Part shown: positions 1 to 7,986 of the stretch, in pieces
Position numbering within the stretch: position 1 is the first letter of the stretch
How the letters are laid out: every line of letters begins with the position of its first letter
Source: Campylobacterota bacterium
Lineage (GTDB): Bacteria; Campylobacterota; Campylobacteria; Campylobacterales; Sulfurovaceae
Length of the DNA: 11,856 nucleotides
Reading direction: 5' to 3'
Assembly (NCBI GenBank): GCA_013153825.1
Contig: JAADDP010000004.1
Location: 1 to 11,856 of the forward strand
The notes under the pieces: generated by a model
Told to the model about the DNA's origin: nothing
The model's input: the letters and a program-made list of their open reading frames with translations, nothing else
The model's database searches: none
Translations under genes and position numbers: made by a program

Positions 1-130
1 AAATCATCATATTTTATGATATCTACTAATATATTTGACATTACTCTATTTATCCTTCTAAAACTTAAAATAGATAGATTTTATTTAAAAAATACTTTAT
101 ATTAGTAATGAAATTTTTGATTAAAAGCTG
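1..130. other. AT-rich intergenic DNA, no gene seen
   Basis: I see no coding region or RNA gene here. The only structure is a short perfect dyad at 6-20 (ATCATA, 3-base gap, TATGAT). A TTGACA at 35-40 resembles a -35 box, but no good -10 lies 16-18 bases downstream. The stretch may be part of the flank or non-coding end of the insertion sequence whose remnant follows. Confidence 0.5.
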
Positions 131-300
131 ATGTTACGCAAATATGAAAAAAAGCTTATATAGATTTATATACAGACTATTTGATAAGTATACAAGGAAA
201 AGCAACAGCAACAGGATTAAGTGATATGTTAGAGGGAGAGGTAAGTCATGACCAAATAACAAGGTTTCTATCAAAAGAGCTATGTCAAACACATCTATAG
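131..300 (+). pseudogene. Degenerate N-terminal fragment of an IS transposase (IS4/IS701-like DDE type)
   Basis: From 154 to the TAG at 298-300 one frame reads AYIDLYTDYLIS, then GKATATGLSDMLEGE and VSHDQITRFLSKEL. This is the characteristic N-terminal region of a DDE transposase group related to IS4/IS701 (the TATGLS..L.G..SHD..TRFLS pattern). An ATG at 131 gives MLRKYEKK in another frame and leads into the conserved part only if one extra A is assumed in the A run at 147-153, so a one-base deletion is likely. Only about 56 residues survive. The catalytic DDE domain is missing, and the reading frame stops 34 bases before the converging end of mreC. I saw no terminal inverted repeats or target-site duplication, so the element is neither complete nor delimited. 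The family assignment is from memory of the motif; that it is a broken transposase is fairly secure. Confidence 0.7.
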
Positions 301-334
301 AACTCTACCCTCTATCTGGTTTTTATTTAATCTA

Positions 335-1162
335 TTAACCCTTTATGGAGCTGTTACTGTCGTTTATCAGAAGTGTTGTATTTGTATCATATATGTGGAT
401 TGGAACTTTCTTAACCAGATAGAAGTAGTTTGGGTGTAGAACATCAGCATATGTCTCTATAATTGCCGTCTTGTAGGTGCTTCTAGTCACAACCTCAGAT
501 ACAACTCCAACAGGAATATTTGCTAAGAATATATTATCGAGTCCACTCGTTATGACCTTATCCCCTACAGATATCTTAGACCACTTTGGAATAAAGTTAA
601 CCTCCATCCTCTTCTCATCTATACCCTTGGCAATTCCAGGCATCCTATCCTCACCCACGAATGTTGAGAATTGACACTTTTCATTTGAGAGGAGAATGCC
701 CTCTAGATGCTCCCCATTCTTGATAGCGATACCAGCAGCCACATCTCTCTGAATAAGTCCATATATCTTATCATCCTTTAGAGTACCCTCTCCAGTAAGG
801 TATATATATGAAAAGTCATTTAACTTCTTATAAGATATTGTCTGAATTCTAATAACATCACTATTTGCATCATACTTCTGCACCTTAGATTTGCTGTAGT
901 TCTCCAATTTCTCAATTGTCATCTCTTGGTGGTAGAGATATTTTCTTAGGAGAATATTCTCCTCCTTCAGCCTCTTTATCGTCTCTATCTGATTTATATA
1001 GGTGTTTACATACCCCTTGAGGGAGTTCTCAATCTCTAGAAAAAACCTCTTTATAGGTATGGATATGAAGGAGAACTCCTTCTGAAACTCATCTTCCTTC
1101 TGAAATACAACGAAGGATGATAAGATTATAAGAGCTATAAATATTAACTTCTTATTCATCAT
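335..1162 (-). CDS. mreC: Rod shape-determining protein MreC
   Basis: MreC is a bitopic inner-membrane protein that links the MreB filament to the periplasmic elongasome (MreD, RodA, PBP2). The 275-residue product shows the family layout: a short cytoplasmic start, one membrane helix at about residues 6-20, a charged coiled-coil stretch at about 55-92 (IKRLKEENILLRKYL), then a beta-rich periplasmic domain containing GDKVITSGLDNIF and IPVGVVSEV, which are typical of the MreC core. It is the last gene of the minus-strand run and overlaps the end of mreB by 11 bases, so translational coupling is likely. Two consecutive ATG codons open the frame; either could be used, and the second would shorten the overlap to 8 bases. 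No mreD follows; the next DNA is the transposase remnant. I found no convincing terminator after it. Confidence 0.93.
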   Translation of the reverse strand: MMNKKLIFIALIILSSFVVFQKEDEFQKEFSFISIPIKRFFLEIENSLKGYVNTYINQIETIKRLKEENILLRKYLYHQEMTIEKLENYSKSKVQKYDANSDVIRIQTISYKKLNDFSYIYLTGEGTLKDDKIYGLIQRDVAAGIAIKNGEHLEGILLSNEKCQFSTFVGEDRMPGIAKGIDEKRMEVNFIPKWSKISVGDKVITSGLDNIFLANIPVGVVSEVVTRSTYKTAIIETYADVLHPNYFYLVKKVPIHIYDTNTTLLINDSNSSIKG

Positions 1163-2186
1163 AGGCTGTATGTTGCAGGAGGTCTATCTCTTCTAGTGCC
1201 TTTCCTGTCCCGTGTGCCACTGCTAAGAGAGGCTCTTCACAGACATATACAGGTAGTTTTACAATATTGGATAGATACTTATCCAACCCCCTAATTAAAG
1301 CTCCACCCCCTGTTAAAACAATTCCATTCTCAACAATATCTCCAGCTAAGTCTGGAGGTGTATCTTCCAATACCTGCTTTAGAGCCTCACCAATCTCTTT
1401 TAGTGGCCCCTTCATAGCCTCTCTCATATGCTCAGAGTTTATCTCAATTGATGTTAGAAGCCCAGTAACTTGGTCTCTACCCTTAACGGTCATACTGAGA
1501 TCCTCCTCAAGCTGGATTGCCGTTCCAATCTTTATCTTTAAATCCTCAGCAACCCTATCTCCAATTAGGAGGTTAAAGTTCTTCTTCATATAGTCTATTA
1601 TATTTCTATCTAACATATCCCCTGCAACTCTAATTGACTTACTCTGAACAAGTCCACCCAGAGATGTTACACCTATCTCTGTAGTTCCTCCCCCAATATC
1701 GACAACTAAGTTTCCATTCGGCTCTTTTACAGGAATTCCTGCACCTATAGCTGCAGCCATAGGCTCCTCTATTAGATATACCTCTCTAGCTCCTGCACTC
1801 ATAGCCGACTCTTTTACAGCTTTTCTCTCAACCTGAGTAAGCCCAAAAGGGACACATATTATAATTCTAGGCGAGAAAAGACCCTTTCTATTGTGAACCT
1901 TCTCAATAAAATATCTAATCATCATCTCTGTAACATTAAAGTCGGCAATAACACCATCCCTCATAGGTCTAATTGCCTTGATATTTCCCGGAGTCTTTCC
2001 AATCATCTCCTTAGCCTCTAAACCTACAGCTAAAATCTTCTCTCTTCCATGCTTATCATACTGTATTGCCACAACAGATGGCTCATTGATGGTGATACCT
2101 TGACCCTTTACCAAAACAAGCGTATTTGCTGTCCCTAAATCTATTGCTAAATCGTTAGAAAACATACCTAAAACTTTTTTAAACAT
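1152..2186 (-). CDS. mreB: Rod shape-determining actin homologue MreB
   Basis: MreB is a bacterial actin that polymerises on the inner face of the membrane and positions cell-wall synthesis, giving rod or curved shape. The 344-residue length is normal for the family. Actin-fold nucleotide motifs are all present: phosphate-1 DLGTANT (16-22), phosphate-2 VVDIGGGTTE (161-170) and the adenosine motif LTGGGA (291-296). The start MFKKVLGMFSND fits the short amphipathic membrane-binding N-terminus found in many Gram-negative MreBs. The ATG is preceded by AAGGA at a suitable distance. The gene begins 18 bases after clpX ends and overlaps mreC at its 3' end, so it is part of the fabZ-lpxA-clpX-mreB-mreC transcription unit. 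Nothing unusual was seen. Confidence 0.97.
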   Translation of the reverse strand: MFKKVLGMFSNDLAIDLGTANTLVLVKGQGITINEPSVVAIQYDKHGREKILAVGLEAKEMIGKTPGNIKAIRPMRDGVIADFNVTEMMIRYFIEKVHNRKGLFSPRIIICVPFGLTQVERKAVKESAMSAGAREVYLIEEPMAAAIGAGIPVKEPNGNLVVDIGGGTTEIGVTSLGGLVQSKSIRVAGDMLDRNIIDYMKKNFNLLIGDRVAEDLKIKIGTAIQLEEDLSMTVKGRDQVTGLLTSIEINSEHMREAMKGPLKEIGEALKQVLEDTPPDLAGDIVENGIVLTGGGALIRGLDKYLSNIVKLPVYVCEEPLLAVAHGTGKALEEIDLLQHTAYDE

Positions 2187-2204
2187 CTCTACTATTTCCT
2201 TGTC

Positions 2205-3431
2205 TTATGCTGATTTTGAATTTTTTCTATAAATTGGTTTTAAATTTTTATTAATAACATCTTCAGTGATAATAACCTCATATCCGCTAAGCTCTGGAAG
2301 TTCATACATAATATCGATTAAAATCTCCTCCATGATTGAACGAAGCCCCCTCGCACCCGTCTTTCTCTCTATAGCCCTCTGAGCGATAGCCCTCAATGCC
2401 CCATCCTCAAAGGAGAGGCTCACATTATCTATCTCAAAAAGTTTTTGATACTGTTTCACAATAGAGTTTTTCGGCTCTAGGAGTATCTTTACCATATCAT
2501 CTAGTGTGATAGGCTCTAGTGTAGCTATGATGTGAAGTCTCCCTATAAGCTCTGGGATAATTCCATATTGAACCAAGTCGCTAGACTCTATTAGGTGGGT
2601 TACACTCTTATCCTCACTCTTACTAACCTTCTCTTGACCAAAACCTAAAATATTTGCCCCTAATCGTCTTCTAATTATCTCCTCAATTCCATCAAAAGCC
2701 CCCCCACATATAAATAGAATATTTGATGTATCAATCTGTAAAAAGTCTTGATGTGGATGTTTTCTTCCACCTTTTGGAGGAATATTTACTAGAGAGCCTT
2801 CAATTATCTTTAGCAGAGCCTGTTGAACCCCCTCTCCAGAGACATCTCTTGTGATTGAACGGTTCTCCCCCATACGTGCAATCTTATCTATCTCATCTAT
2901 AAATATAATTCCCCTCTCTGCCCTCTCAATATCTCCATCTGCAGACTGTAACAGCTTGGTTAAGATATTCTCAACATCCTCCCCAACATATCCAGCCTCT
3001 GTTAAGTTTGTAGCATCGGTTATTGCAATTGGAACATCTAAAAATTTAGCAATTGTCTGAGCTAATAGCGTCTTACCAGAGCCTGTCGGCCCAATTAAAA
3101 GTATATTCGATTTCTCTATATTAGTCTCATCCTCACCGAGATTACCCTTTAAAATTCTCTTATAGTGGTTATATACTGCTACCGATAGGGTCTTTTTTGC
3201 TCTCTCTTGACCAATAACATAATCATCTAATATCTTATGTATCTCCTTTGGAGCTAGAGGCGATATTGATATCTCCCCACCATCCTCTCCAGATTGCTCC
3301 TCTCCATCTCCATATAAAATCTTATATGCTGAGGTTACACAGTTTGAGCATATATATACACCCTTACCTGCGATAAATAGATTTTCTGAACTCTCTCCAG
3401 CATTACAAAAATTACATCTCTTTTTAGCCAT
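2205..3431 (-). CDS. clpX: ATP-dependent Clp protease ATP-binding subunit ClpX
   Basis: ClpX is a hexameric AAA+ unfoldase that feeds tagged proteins to ClpP in the cytoplasm. Counting from the ATG at 3431 (408 residues), the N-terminal C4 zinc-binding domain has Cys6, Cys9, Cys28 and Cys31. Walker A is GPTGSGKT (114-121), pore loop 1 is GYVG (147-150), Walker B is IIFIDE (175-180), the RKH loop is at 223-225 and sensor 2 is GARGLR (359-364). The ClpP-docking tripeptide is LGF (262-264), a normal variant of IGF. An in-frame TTG one codon upstream (3434) sits at a better distance from the AAGGA, so the start could be one residue earlier. The gene overlaps the end of lpxA by 8 bases. ClpX inside a lipid A/cell-shape cluster is the usual Campylobacterota arrangement. 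Confidence 0.97.
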   Translation of the reverse strand: MAKKRCNFCNAGESSENLFIAGKGVYICSNCVTSAYKILYGDGEEQSGEDGGEISISPLAPKEIHKILDDYVIGQERAKKTLSVAVYNHYKRILKGNLGEDETNIEKSNILLIGPTGSGKTLLAQTIAKFLDVPIAITDATNLTEAGYVGEDVENILTKLLQSADGDIERAERGIIFIDEIDKIARMGENRSITRDVSGEGVQQALLKIIEGSLVNIPPKGGRKHPHQDFLQIDTSNILFICGGAFDGIEEIIRRRLGANILGFGQEKVSKSEDKSVTHLIESSDLVQYGIIPELIGRLHIIATLEPITLDDMVKILLEPKNSIVKQYQKLFEIDNVSLSFEDGALRAIAQRAIERKTGARGLRSIMEEILIDIMYELPELSGYEVIITEDVINKNLKPIYRKNSKSA

Positions 3432-4215
3432 CAATATTTTTCCTTATAAATGGAATTCCTCTTTTTGAGTATATTATAAACTCCAATAACTTCTTTCCTC
3501 TCTCAGATATAGACTCTTCTAAAATCTCCCTTGCACTATCATGCAGTGGTCTACCACTCTCAAATAGCCTCTTATATATAACTTTTAACTCGTCTATCTC
3601 TTCTCTGTTAATGTGTCTCCTAAGCCCTACAAGATTTAACCCTCTTATTATGGCTCTATTACCCTCTGCTAGACAGTATGGGGGGATATCTTGACTCAAT
3701 GCAGATGCACCTGCAATCATTGCAAACTCCCCAATATGTACAAATTGGTGGACAGGCGTTAAACCCCCAATTACAACGAAATCTCCAAGCTCAACATGTC
3801 CAGCCAGTGTCGCCCCATTTGCCAAGATGCAGTTATCCCCCATCTGTACATCATGACCTATATGGACATATCCCATTAAGAGGTTGCTGTTCCCTATTCT
3901 GGTAACTCCACCACCACCCTCTGTTCCAGGGTTTATAAGTGTAAATTCTCGAATTTTATTACTATTTCCAATTATCAGCTCGACATCCTCCCCTCTATAT
4001 TTTAGGTCTTGGGGAATTGAGCCTATAACAGCGTGAGAGAATATTTGATTATCTTTTCCTATTGTGGTTCTCCCCTCTATAACTGCGTGGGAGCCTATAA
4101 CTGTATTATCACCAATAGCAGCTCTTGAAGATATGTATACAAAAGGTCCTATCTTTACATCTTTTCCAATCTCTGCACCATCTTCAATAACAGCCGTTGG
4201 ATGAATTTCCGACAT
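3424..4215 (-). CDS. lpxA: Acyl-[ACP]--UDP-N-acetylglucosamine O-acyltransferase LpxA
   Basis: LpxA performs the first step of lipid A synthesis, moving an R-3-hydroxyacyl chain from ACP to UDP-GlcNAc (or a GlcNAc3N analogue in some relatives). The 263 residues show the left-handed beta-helix: repeated hexapeptides from residue 5 to about 185 (for example [19 protein letters not shown]), followed by a helical C-terminal part. His121 in [11 protein letters not shown] matches the catalytic His125 of the E. coli enzyme, and the [17 protein letters not shown] segment matches the conserved region at the helix/tail junction. It starts 6 bases after fabZ ends and overlaps clpX. FabZ and LpxA compete for the same hydroxyacyl-ACP, so their coupling balances phospholipid against lipopolysaccharide. 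Acyl-chain length and sugar preference cannot be judged by eye. Confidence 0.97.
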   Translation of the reverse strand: MSEIHPTAVIEDGAEIGKDVKIGPFVYISSRAAIGDNTVIGSHAVIEGRTTIGKDNQIFSHAVIGSIPQDLKYRGEDVELIIGNSNKIREFTLINPGTEGGGGVTRIGNSNLLMGYVHIGHDVQMGDNCILANGATLAGHVELGDFVVIGGLTPVHQFVHIGEFAMIAGASALSQDIPPYCLAEGNRAIIRGLNLVGLRRHINREEIDELKVIYKRLFESGRPLHDSAREILEESISERGKKLLEFIIYSKRGIPFIRKNIDG

Positions 4216-4221
4216 ATCTAC

Positions 4222-4671
4222 CTACTTATCTACTATCATCGCTTTTAGTTCAGCCTCTGCTACTAACTTATCCGATACATACGCCTTAGCATCTAGATGC
4301 CAGACTCTACCTCTATGTCTAATAACATTGATTTTGTATATAAGTTGATCACCGGGGGTGACAGGGAGTCTAAACTTTGCTCTATCTATACTCATAAAAT
4401 AGACAACTTTGTTCTCTATATCCTTCTGCTCCTTATCTGAAGCACTCTGGAAAGCTAAAACACCTCCAGCCTGAGCCAAACCCTCTATTATCATAACACC
4501 AGGATATATTGGATGGTTTGGAAAGTGTCCCTGAAATACAGGTTCTGATATTGAGACATTCTTATACGCCTCTATATATTTTCCCTCCTCAATTGATATG
4601 ACTCTATCTAGTAGTAGGAATGGATACCGATGAGGTAGAATTTTCTGAATTTCAACCACATTAAATGTCAC
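4222..4671 (-). CDS. fabZ: 3-hydroxyacyl-[ACP] dehydratase FabZ
   Basis: FabZ removes water from 3-hydroxyacyl-ACP in the elongation cycle of type II fatty acid synthesis. The 149-residue hot-dog-fold protein carries LPHRYPFLLLDRV near the N-terminus, the catalytic His49 in GHFPNHPIYPGV and the catalytic Glu63 in MIIEGLAQAGG. The start codon is GTG (4669-4671), preceded by AAAGG about 8 bases upstream; the next in-frame Met is far inside the fold, so GTG is the credible start. It is separated from the upstream queH by about 50 bases that hold a perfect 11-bp dyad and a possible promoter, so fabZ may be the first gene of its own transcript as well as being read from upstream. It is followed at once by lpxA. 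Confidence 0.96.
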   Translation of the reverse strand: MTFNVVEIQKILPHRYPFLLLDRVISIEEGKYIEAYKNVSISEPVFQGHFPNHPIYPGVMIIEGLAQAGGVLAFQSASDKEQKDIENKVVYFMSIDRAKFRLPVTPGDQLIYKINVIRHRGRVWHLDAKAYVSDKLVAEAELKAMIVDK

Positions 4672-4681
4672 TATTTTAACC

Positions 4682-4713
4682 TTTGGATAAAAATTTAATA
4701 GATTTTATCCAAA
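4682..4713. repeat. Perfect 11-bp inverted repeat between queH and fabZ
   Basis: TTTGGATAAAA (4682-4692) and TTTTATCCAAA (4703-4713) are exact reverse complements separated by 10 bases. On the minus strand the second arm runs straight into the AAAGG ribosome-binding site of fabZ. No T run follows, so it does not look like a classical terminator. It could be a repressor operator or an RNA hairpin that modulates fabZ initiation; neither can be decided from sequence alone. Confidence 0.7.
4702..4707 (-). promoter_or_regulatory. Possible -10 box of a fabZ promoter
   Basis: The minus strand reads GATAAAATCTA with TAAAAT as a weak sigma70-like -10 element overlapping one arm of the 11-bp dyad. A TTGAGA lies upstream, but 21 bases away, which is too far for a standard -35. 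Transcription would begin inside the dyad, about 27 bases before the GTG of fabZ. This is weak evidence. Confidence 0.25.
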
Positions 4714-4730
4714 TAAAGCTAAAAATAGTC

Positions 4731-5810
4731 TCAAACTTCAATAAGTTCCTCTCTCATGTCATCATAAACATGGCTTTTTAAAACTATTTCAATTCTCCCC
4801 GTCGGGATGGTATCTACAACGATTATTGTAGATATATCGTAGTGGCTTTTTAAAACCCTCTCTCTAAAATTTATCTCAATATCGAAGCTTGGAGGGGAGA
4901 ATATAAGCTCCTGAATAGAGCTATATCTACTATCTGTAACTCTATTATAGAACTCTAAAGTTACAAATTTAACCCCATCTCTATCTAAATAGTAGATATC
5001 CCCTATGTTGTACCCAATCTTTCCCCTACTAAAACCCCTCTGAAGAGTTGAGTATGGGAGAATGTGTGAGGCTACAACCTCTCTTCTAACCTTTAGAAGG
5101 GCATACTCCAGCCTCCAGTTTAGAAATCTCTCTTTTATAATTCTATACTCAATACCTCTCCTCTCCAGCTCTAACCTCTCCCTATATAGCTGTAATCTAT
5201 ACTCGATTGAGTCAGGCTCTATACGGTTTGATATAGGTACAAATAGCTCATCGGCAAGTTTCTGCTGTTGCCCTCTCTGTATCTTTAACCCAAAGATACA
5301 GCCACAGTAGTCCTGCCTATAGAGCTTATCCCTCTTTGCCAAGATATTCTGCTCCTGAGTTCCAGACCCCTTTCTGTAGTCTGGAGCTATGAATCTGATT
5401 CCGTATCTATCAGCAAGTGCATCTCCCACTCTCCTCAACTGCTCAATAGACTTTTTAGGGCTTACAAGTAGAGTTGAGGTGAAGCTACTCTCCCCTATAG
5501 ATTTTGCCATCTCTGCAGAGACCTCAAAGCGTCTATCGAAACATACTGAACATCTAGCCCCCTTCTCTGGCTCCATCTCTAGCCCCTTGACTGCTCTCAT
5601 CCACCCATCTATGTCATACTCACCCTCAATAAGCTCTATCCCGAGAATATCGCAGGAGCGTTGTACATCTAAGAGCCTGAGGCGATATTCACTATAAGGG
5701 TGTATATTTGGGTCGTAGAAGAAGCCTACCAACTTCTCATCTTGATAGTCACTCCTCAACTTCTGGAGAAAGAAGTGGCTATCTACCGAACAGCATATGT
5801 GTACTAAAAT
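4731..5810 (-). CDS. queH: Epoxyqueuosine reductase QueH, apparently starting at ATT
   Basis: QueH (DUF208 family) reduces epoxyqueuosine to queuosine in tRNA, using an iron-sulfur cluster and a second metal site held by cysteines; it replaces QueG in many bacteria. With a start at 5810 the product has 359 residues: LVHICCSVDSHFF (2-14) carries the essential adjacent cysteines C6-C7, FYDPNIHPYSEY is at 31-42, C87/C90 lie in CSVCFDRRF and C169/C171 in YCGC. After about residue 195 follows an extra C-terminal domain of about 160 residues whose role I do not know. The first canonical start in frame is the TTG at 5759, which would remove the Cys pair and HICCS motif. The only plausible codon further up is ATT (5808-5810), sharing one base with the stop of the upstream gene and lying about 5 bases after AAAAAGGGGG. 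An in-frame TAA just beyond bars any longer start. Confidence 0.88.
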   Translation of the reverse strand: MLVHICCSVDSHFFLQKLRSDYQDEKLVGFFYDPNIHPYSEYRLRLLDVQRSCDILGIELIEGEYDIDGWMRAVKGLEMEPEKGARCSVCFDRRFEVSAEMAKSIGESSFTSTLLVSPKKSIEQLRRVGDALADRYGIRFIAPDYRKGSGTQEQNILAKRDKLYRQDYCGCIFGLKIQRGQQQKLADELFVPISNRIEPDSIEYRLQLYRERLELERRGIEYRIIKERFLNWRLEYALLKVRREVVASHILPYSTLQRGFSRGKIGYNIGDIYYLDRDGVKFVTLEFYNRVTDSRYSSIQELIFSPPSFDIEINFRERVLKSHYDISTIIVVDTIPTGRIEIVLKSHVYDDMREELIEV

Positions 5811-6463
5811 TAGACCCCCTTTTTACCTATAACTGTAGCTATGGTATCGAATAGAATTTTAAGCTCAAGCCATATGCTCCAGTTTTTAATGTAGTATATA
5901 TCATATTTCAACTTATTTTTTGCATCGGTTACCCCTCTACCGTATGGGTATTTAACCTGTGCCAACCCTGTAATTCCAGGTCTAACTACATGTCTATAGT
6001 TATAGTTTGGAATAACTTTCTCATACTCCTTCACCAAGATATCCCACTCTGCTCTAGGTCCAACGATGTGCATATCCCCCTTTAGCACATTTAGAAGCTG
6101 TGGAACCTCATCAAGTCTACTCTTTCTCATAATATTACCTATAGGAAATATTCTACTATCTCCATCCTCTGTATATGGGTTGAATTTACTATTTACATGC
6201 ATACTTCTAAATTTATAGCAGGTAAATACCCTCCCATTTAATCCAACTCTACTCTGCTTAAAAAATATTGGACCTGGTGATTCTCTCCTAATTCTAAATA
6301 TCACATATATTATTGGTACAATTAGTGTTACAAGTAGTAGTGTAGATACTGTATAGTCTATAAATCTCTTCTGAAGATACTCAAACTTTGAGTAGTCTCT
6401 AACTGCTCTTCCATTTCTACTATTAAAAAAATCTCTTATATCAACTATTCCTAAATTTATCAT
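5810..6463 (-). CDS. Monotopic phosphoglycosyl transferase (bacterial sugar transferase, PglC/WcaJ C-terminal type)
   Basis: Proteins with this domain (PF02397) transfer a phospho-sugar from a UDP-sugar to undecaprenyl phosphate, starting assembly of a glycan for capsule, exopolysaccharide, O-antigen or glycoprotein. In 217 residues I see KRFID and a membrane-entering hydrophobic helix (about 38-57), SPGPIFFKQSRVG (62-74), YKFRSM (83-88), SRLDEVPQLLNVLKGDM with the catalytic Asp118-Glu119 pair, VGPRAE, and RPGITGLAQV (161-170). The multi-helix N-terminal half of full-length WcaJ-like proteins is absent, so this is the minimal catalytic form with a 32-residue lead. The ATG has AGGAT upstream. 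Its stop overlaps queH by one base. No other glycan gene is nearby, so the sugar and the final polymer are unknown. It is probably transcribed from the promoter near 6561. Confidence 0.9.
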   Translation of the reverse strand: MINLGIVDIRDFFNSRNGRAVRDYSKFEYLQKRFIDYTVSTLLLVTLIVPIIYVIFRIRRESPGPIFFKQSRVGLNGRVFTCYKFRSMHVNSKFNPYTEDGDSRIFPIGNIMRKSRLDEVPQLLNVLKGDMHIVGPRAEWDILVKEYEKVIPNYNYRHVVRPGITGLAQVKYPYGRGVTDAKNKLKYDIYYIKNWSIWLELKILFDTIATVIGKKGV

Positions 6464-6503
6464 AATCTATCCTATTATTTTAATATATTCTTTAAATTTT
6501 ATT

Positions 6504-6539
6504 TTAACATAAAAACTATATGTTAATCTAAGTATTAAC
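6504..6539. repeat. Overlapping GTTAA/TTAAC dyads in the sugar-transferase leader
   Basis: TTAACATA (6504-6511) and TATGTTAA (6519-6526) form a perfect 8-bp dyad with a 7-base gap. The right arm is reused: GTTAAT (6522-6527) pairs with ATTAAC (6534-6539) across 6 bases. The result is three alternating half-sites between the presumed start of transcription (about 6554) and the ATG of the sugar transferase (6463). Such an array could be an operator or switchable RNA hairpins; AT-rich chance pairing is also possible. Confidence 0.45.
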
Positions 6540-6560
6540 CATCTATTTTTTACAAAACAG

Positions 6561-6566
6561 ATTATA
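6561..6566 (-). promoter_or_regulatory. -10 box of the sugar transferase-queH promoter
   Basis: The minus strand reads CTGATATAATCTG, an exact TATAAT. No -35 is recognisable at 16-18 bases, only AT-rich DNA, which is usual for Campylobacterota sigma70 promoters. Transcription would start near 6554, giving a leader of roughly 90 bases that holds the GTTAA/TTAAC dyads. Confidence 0.5.
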
Positions 6567-6659
6567 TCAGATTTTAATTTAAATAATATTTAATATAAAA
6601 CAACATATTAAGATGAGATAAAACTATCTGTTCAAACTCTAAAATTAATCTTTCTTTAG

Positions 6660-6665
6660 TATAAT
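6660..6665 (+). promoter_or_regulatory. -10 box of the hemL promoter
   Basis: TTTAGTATAATTTTCC contains an exact TATAAT with T-rich sequence upstream, the usual Campylobacterota promoter form. The predicted start near 6672 leaves only about 16 bases before the TTG start of hemL, just enough for the AAAAAAAGGA ribosome-binding site at 6671-6680. It is divergent to the sugar-transferase promoter about 95 bases away. Confidence 0.55.
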
Positions 6666-6687
6666 TTTCCAAAAAAAGGATATATAT

Positions 6688-7986
6688 TTGAGAAGAGTAG
6701 AAAAGAGTGAAGAGGCTTTTCAGAAGGCATTTAGTGTAATATCTGGTGGTGTTAACTCTCCCGTCAGAGCATTCTCAAGCGTAAAGGGGACACCCCCATT
6801 TATTGAGAGAGGAGAGGGTGGATACATATTTGATATAGATGGAAATAGGTATATAGATTATGTTCAGAGCTGGGGGCCTCTAATATTTGGACATCGCAAC
6901 AGCACAATAGAGAGTTCGGTTATAGATGCAGTCAAGAGGGGGCTAAGTTTTGGTGCACCAACTCTAGTTGAGACCCAACTGGCAGAGCTAATAGTTGATA
7001 TATTTGAGCCTATAGAGAAGGTTAGATTTGTAAGCTCTGGAACTGAGGCGACAATGAGTGCAATTAGATTGGCTAGAGGATACACCCATAGAGATGATTT
7101 TATTAAATTTGAGGGGTGCTACCATGGACACTCCGACTCTCTACTTGTAAAGGGTGGCTCTGGCATGGCTACATTTGGTTCTCCATCAAGCCCTGGTGTT
7201 CCTGCAGATTTAACAAAACATACGCTAGTTGCTGAGTACAACTCCATAGAGAGTGTTGAGAGATGCTTTAAGGAGAGTAGAGATGGGGTAGCCTGTATAA
7301 TAGTTGAGCCTATAGCTGGAAATATGGGGCTTGTTCCTGCAGATGATAAGTTTTTAATTGAGCTGAGAGAGTTATGTAATGAGAATGGAACTCTACTCAT
7401 ATTTGATGAGGTTATGAGTGGATTTAGAGCATCTCTAAGTGGTTCACAGGAGCTAACATCTGTTAGAGCAGATATTATAACTTTAGGAAAGGTGATTGGA
7501 GGTGGAATGCCTGTTGGAGCATTTGGAGCTAGTAGAGAGATAATGTCCCACCTATCTCCAGAGGGGGAGATATATCAAGCAGGAACTCTATCTGGAAACC
7601 CAATCGCTATGAGTGCAGGGGTTGCTACAGTAGAGCAACTATTAAAAGATAGAGATATATATAGAGATCTTGAGGTTAAAGCTAAGAGGCTCATGAGAGG
7701 CTTTAGAGATGGTGCAGAGGAGGCTGGTATCGATATGGTAACGGATGTAAGAGGCTCTATGTTTGGTTTCTTCTTCTCAAAAGATAGGGTTAAGAGCTTC
7801 AAAGATGCCTCAAACAGCGATACAGAGCTATTTGCAAAGTTCCACTCAAATATGCTGGATAGGGGAATATATCTAGCATGTTCAGCCTATGAGACAGGCT
7901 TTATATCTACGGCTACTACAGATGAGATGATAGATGAGACAATTAGAGCCTCAAAAGACTCTTTTTATGAGTTGTCAAAATCTTAA
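6688..7986 (+). CDS. hemL: Glutamate-1-semialdehyde 2,1-aminomutase HemL
   Basis: HemL makes 5-aminolevulinate from glutamate-1-semialdehyde in the C5 route to haem and other tetrapyrroles; it is a cytoplasmic PLP enzyme. The 432-residue length is normal. Landmarks are [10 protein letters not shown] (20-29), SSGTEA (116-121) for cofactor phosphate binding, CYHGHSD (144-150), FDEVMSGFR (239-247) and Lys268 in [13 protein letters not shown], the residue that binds PLP. Translation starts at TTG with AAAGGA 7 bases upstream; no alternative Met exists before the conserved N-terminus, so TTG is well supported. Leucine is mostly CTA (14 CTA against 5 TTA by my hand count). The gene has its own promoter and its stop codon directly touches the stop of the converging truA, with no spacer. 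Confidence 0.97.
   Translation: MRRVEKSEEAFQKAFSVISGGVNSPVRAFSSVKGTPPFIERGEGGYIFDIDGNRYIDYVQSWGPLIFGHRNSTIESSVIDAVKRGLSFGAPTLVETQLAELIVDIFEPIEKVRFVSSGTEATMSAIRLARGYTHRDDFIKFEGCYHGHSDSLLVKGGSGMATFGSPSSPGVPADLTKHTLVAEYNSIESVERCFKESRDGVACIIVEPIAGNMGLVPADDKFLIELRELCNENGTLLIFDEVMSGFRASLSGSQELTSVRADIITLGKVIGGGMPVGAFGASREIMSHLSPEGEIYQAGTLSGNPIAMSAGVATVEQLLKDRDIYRDLEVKAKRLMRGFRDGAEEAGIDMVTDVRGSMFGFFFSKDRVKSFKDASNSDTELFAKFHSNMLDRGIYLACSAYETGFISTATTDEMIDETIRASKDSFYELSKS

Noticed and set aside
35..66. TTGACA as the promoter of the transposase remnant.
   Set aside because: No acceptable -10 hexamer lies at the right distance.
4731..5759. A shorter queH starting at the TTG at 5759 (342 residues).
   Set aside because: It would drop the family's essential Cys-Cys motif, which is intact and in frame just upstream.
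7119..7400. Minus-strand open frame of 93 codons within hemL.
   Set aside because: It is wholly antisense to a well-supported gene, has no recognisable protein motif and looks like a shadow of hemL codon bias. The other frames overlapping mreC, mreB, clpX, lpxA, queH and hemL were dropped for the same reason.
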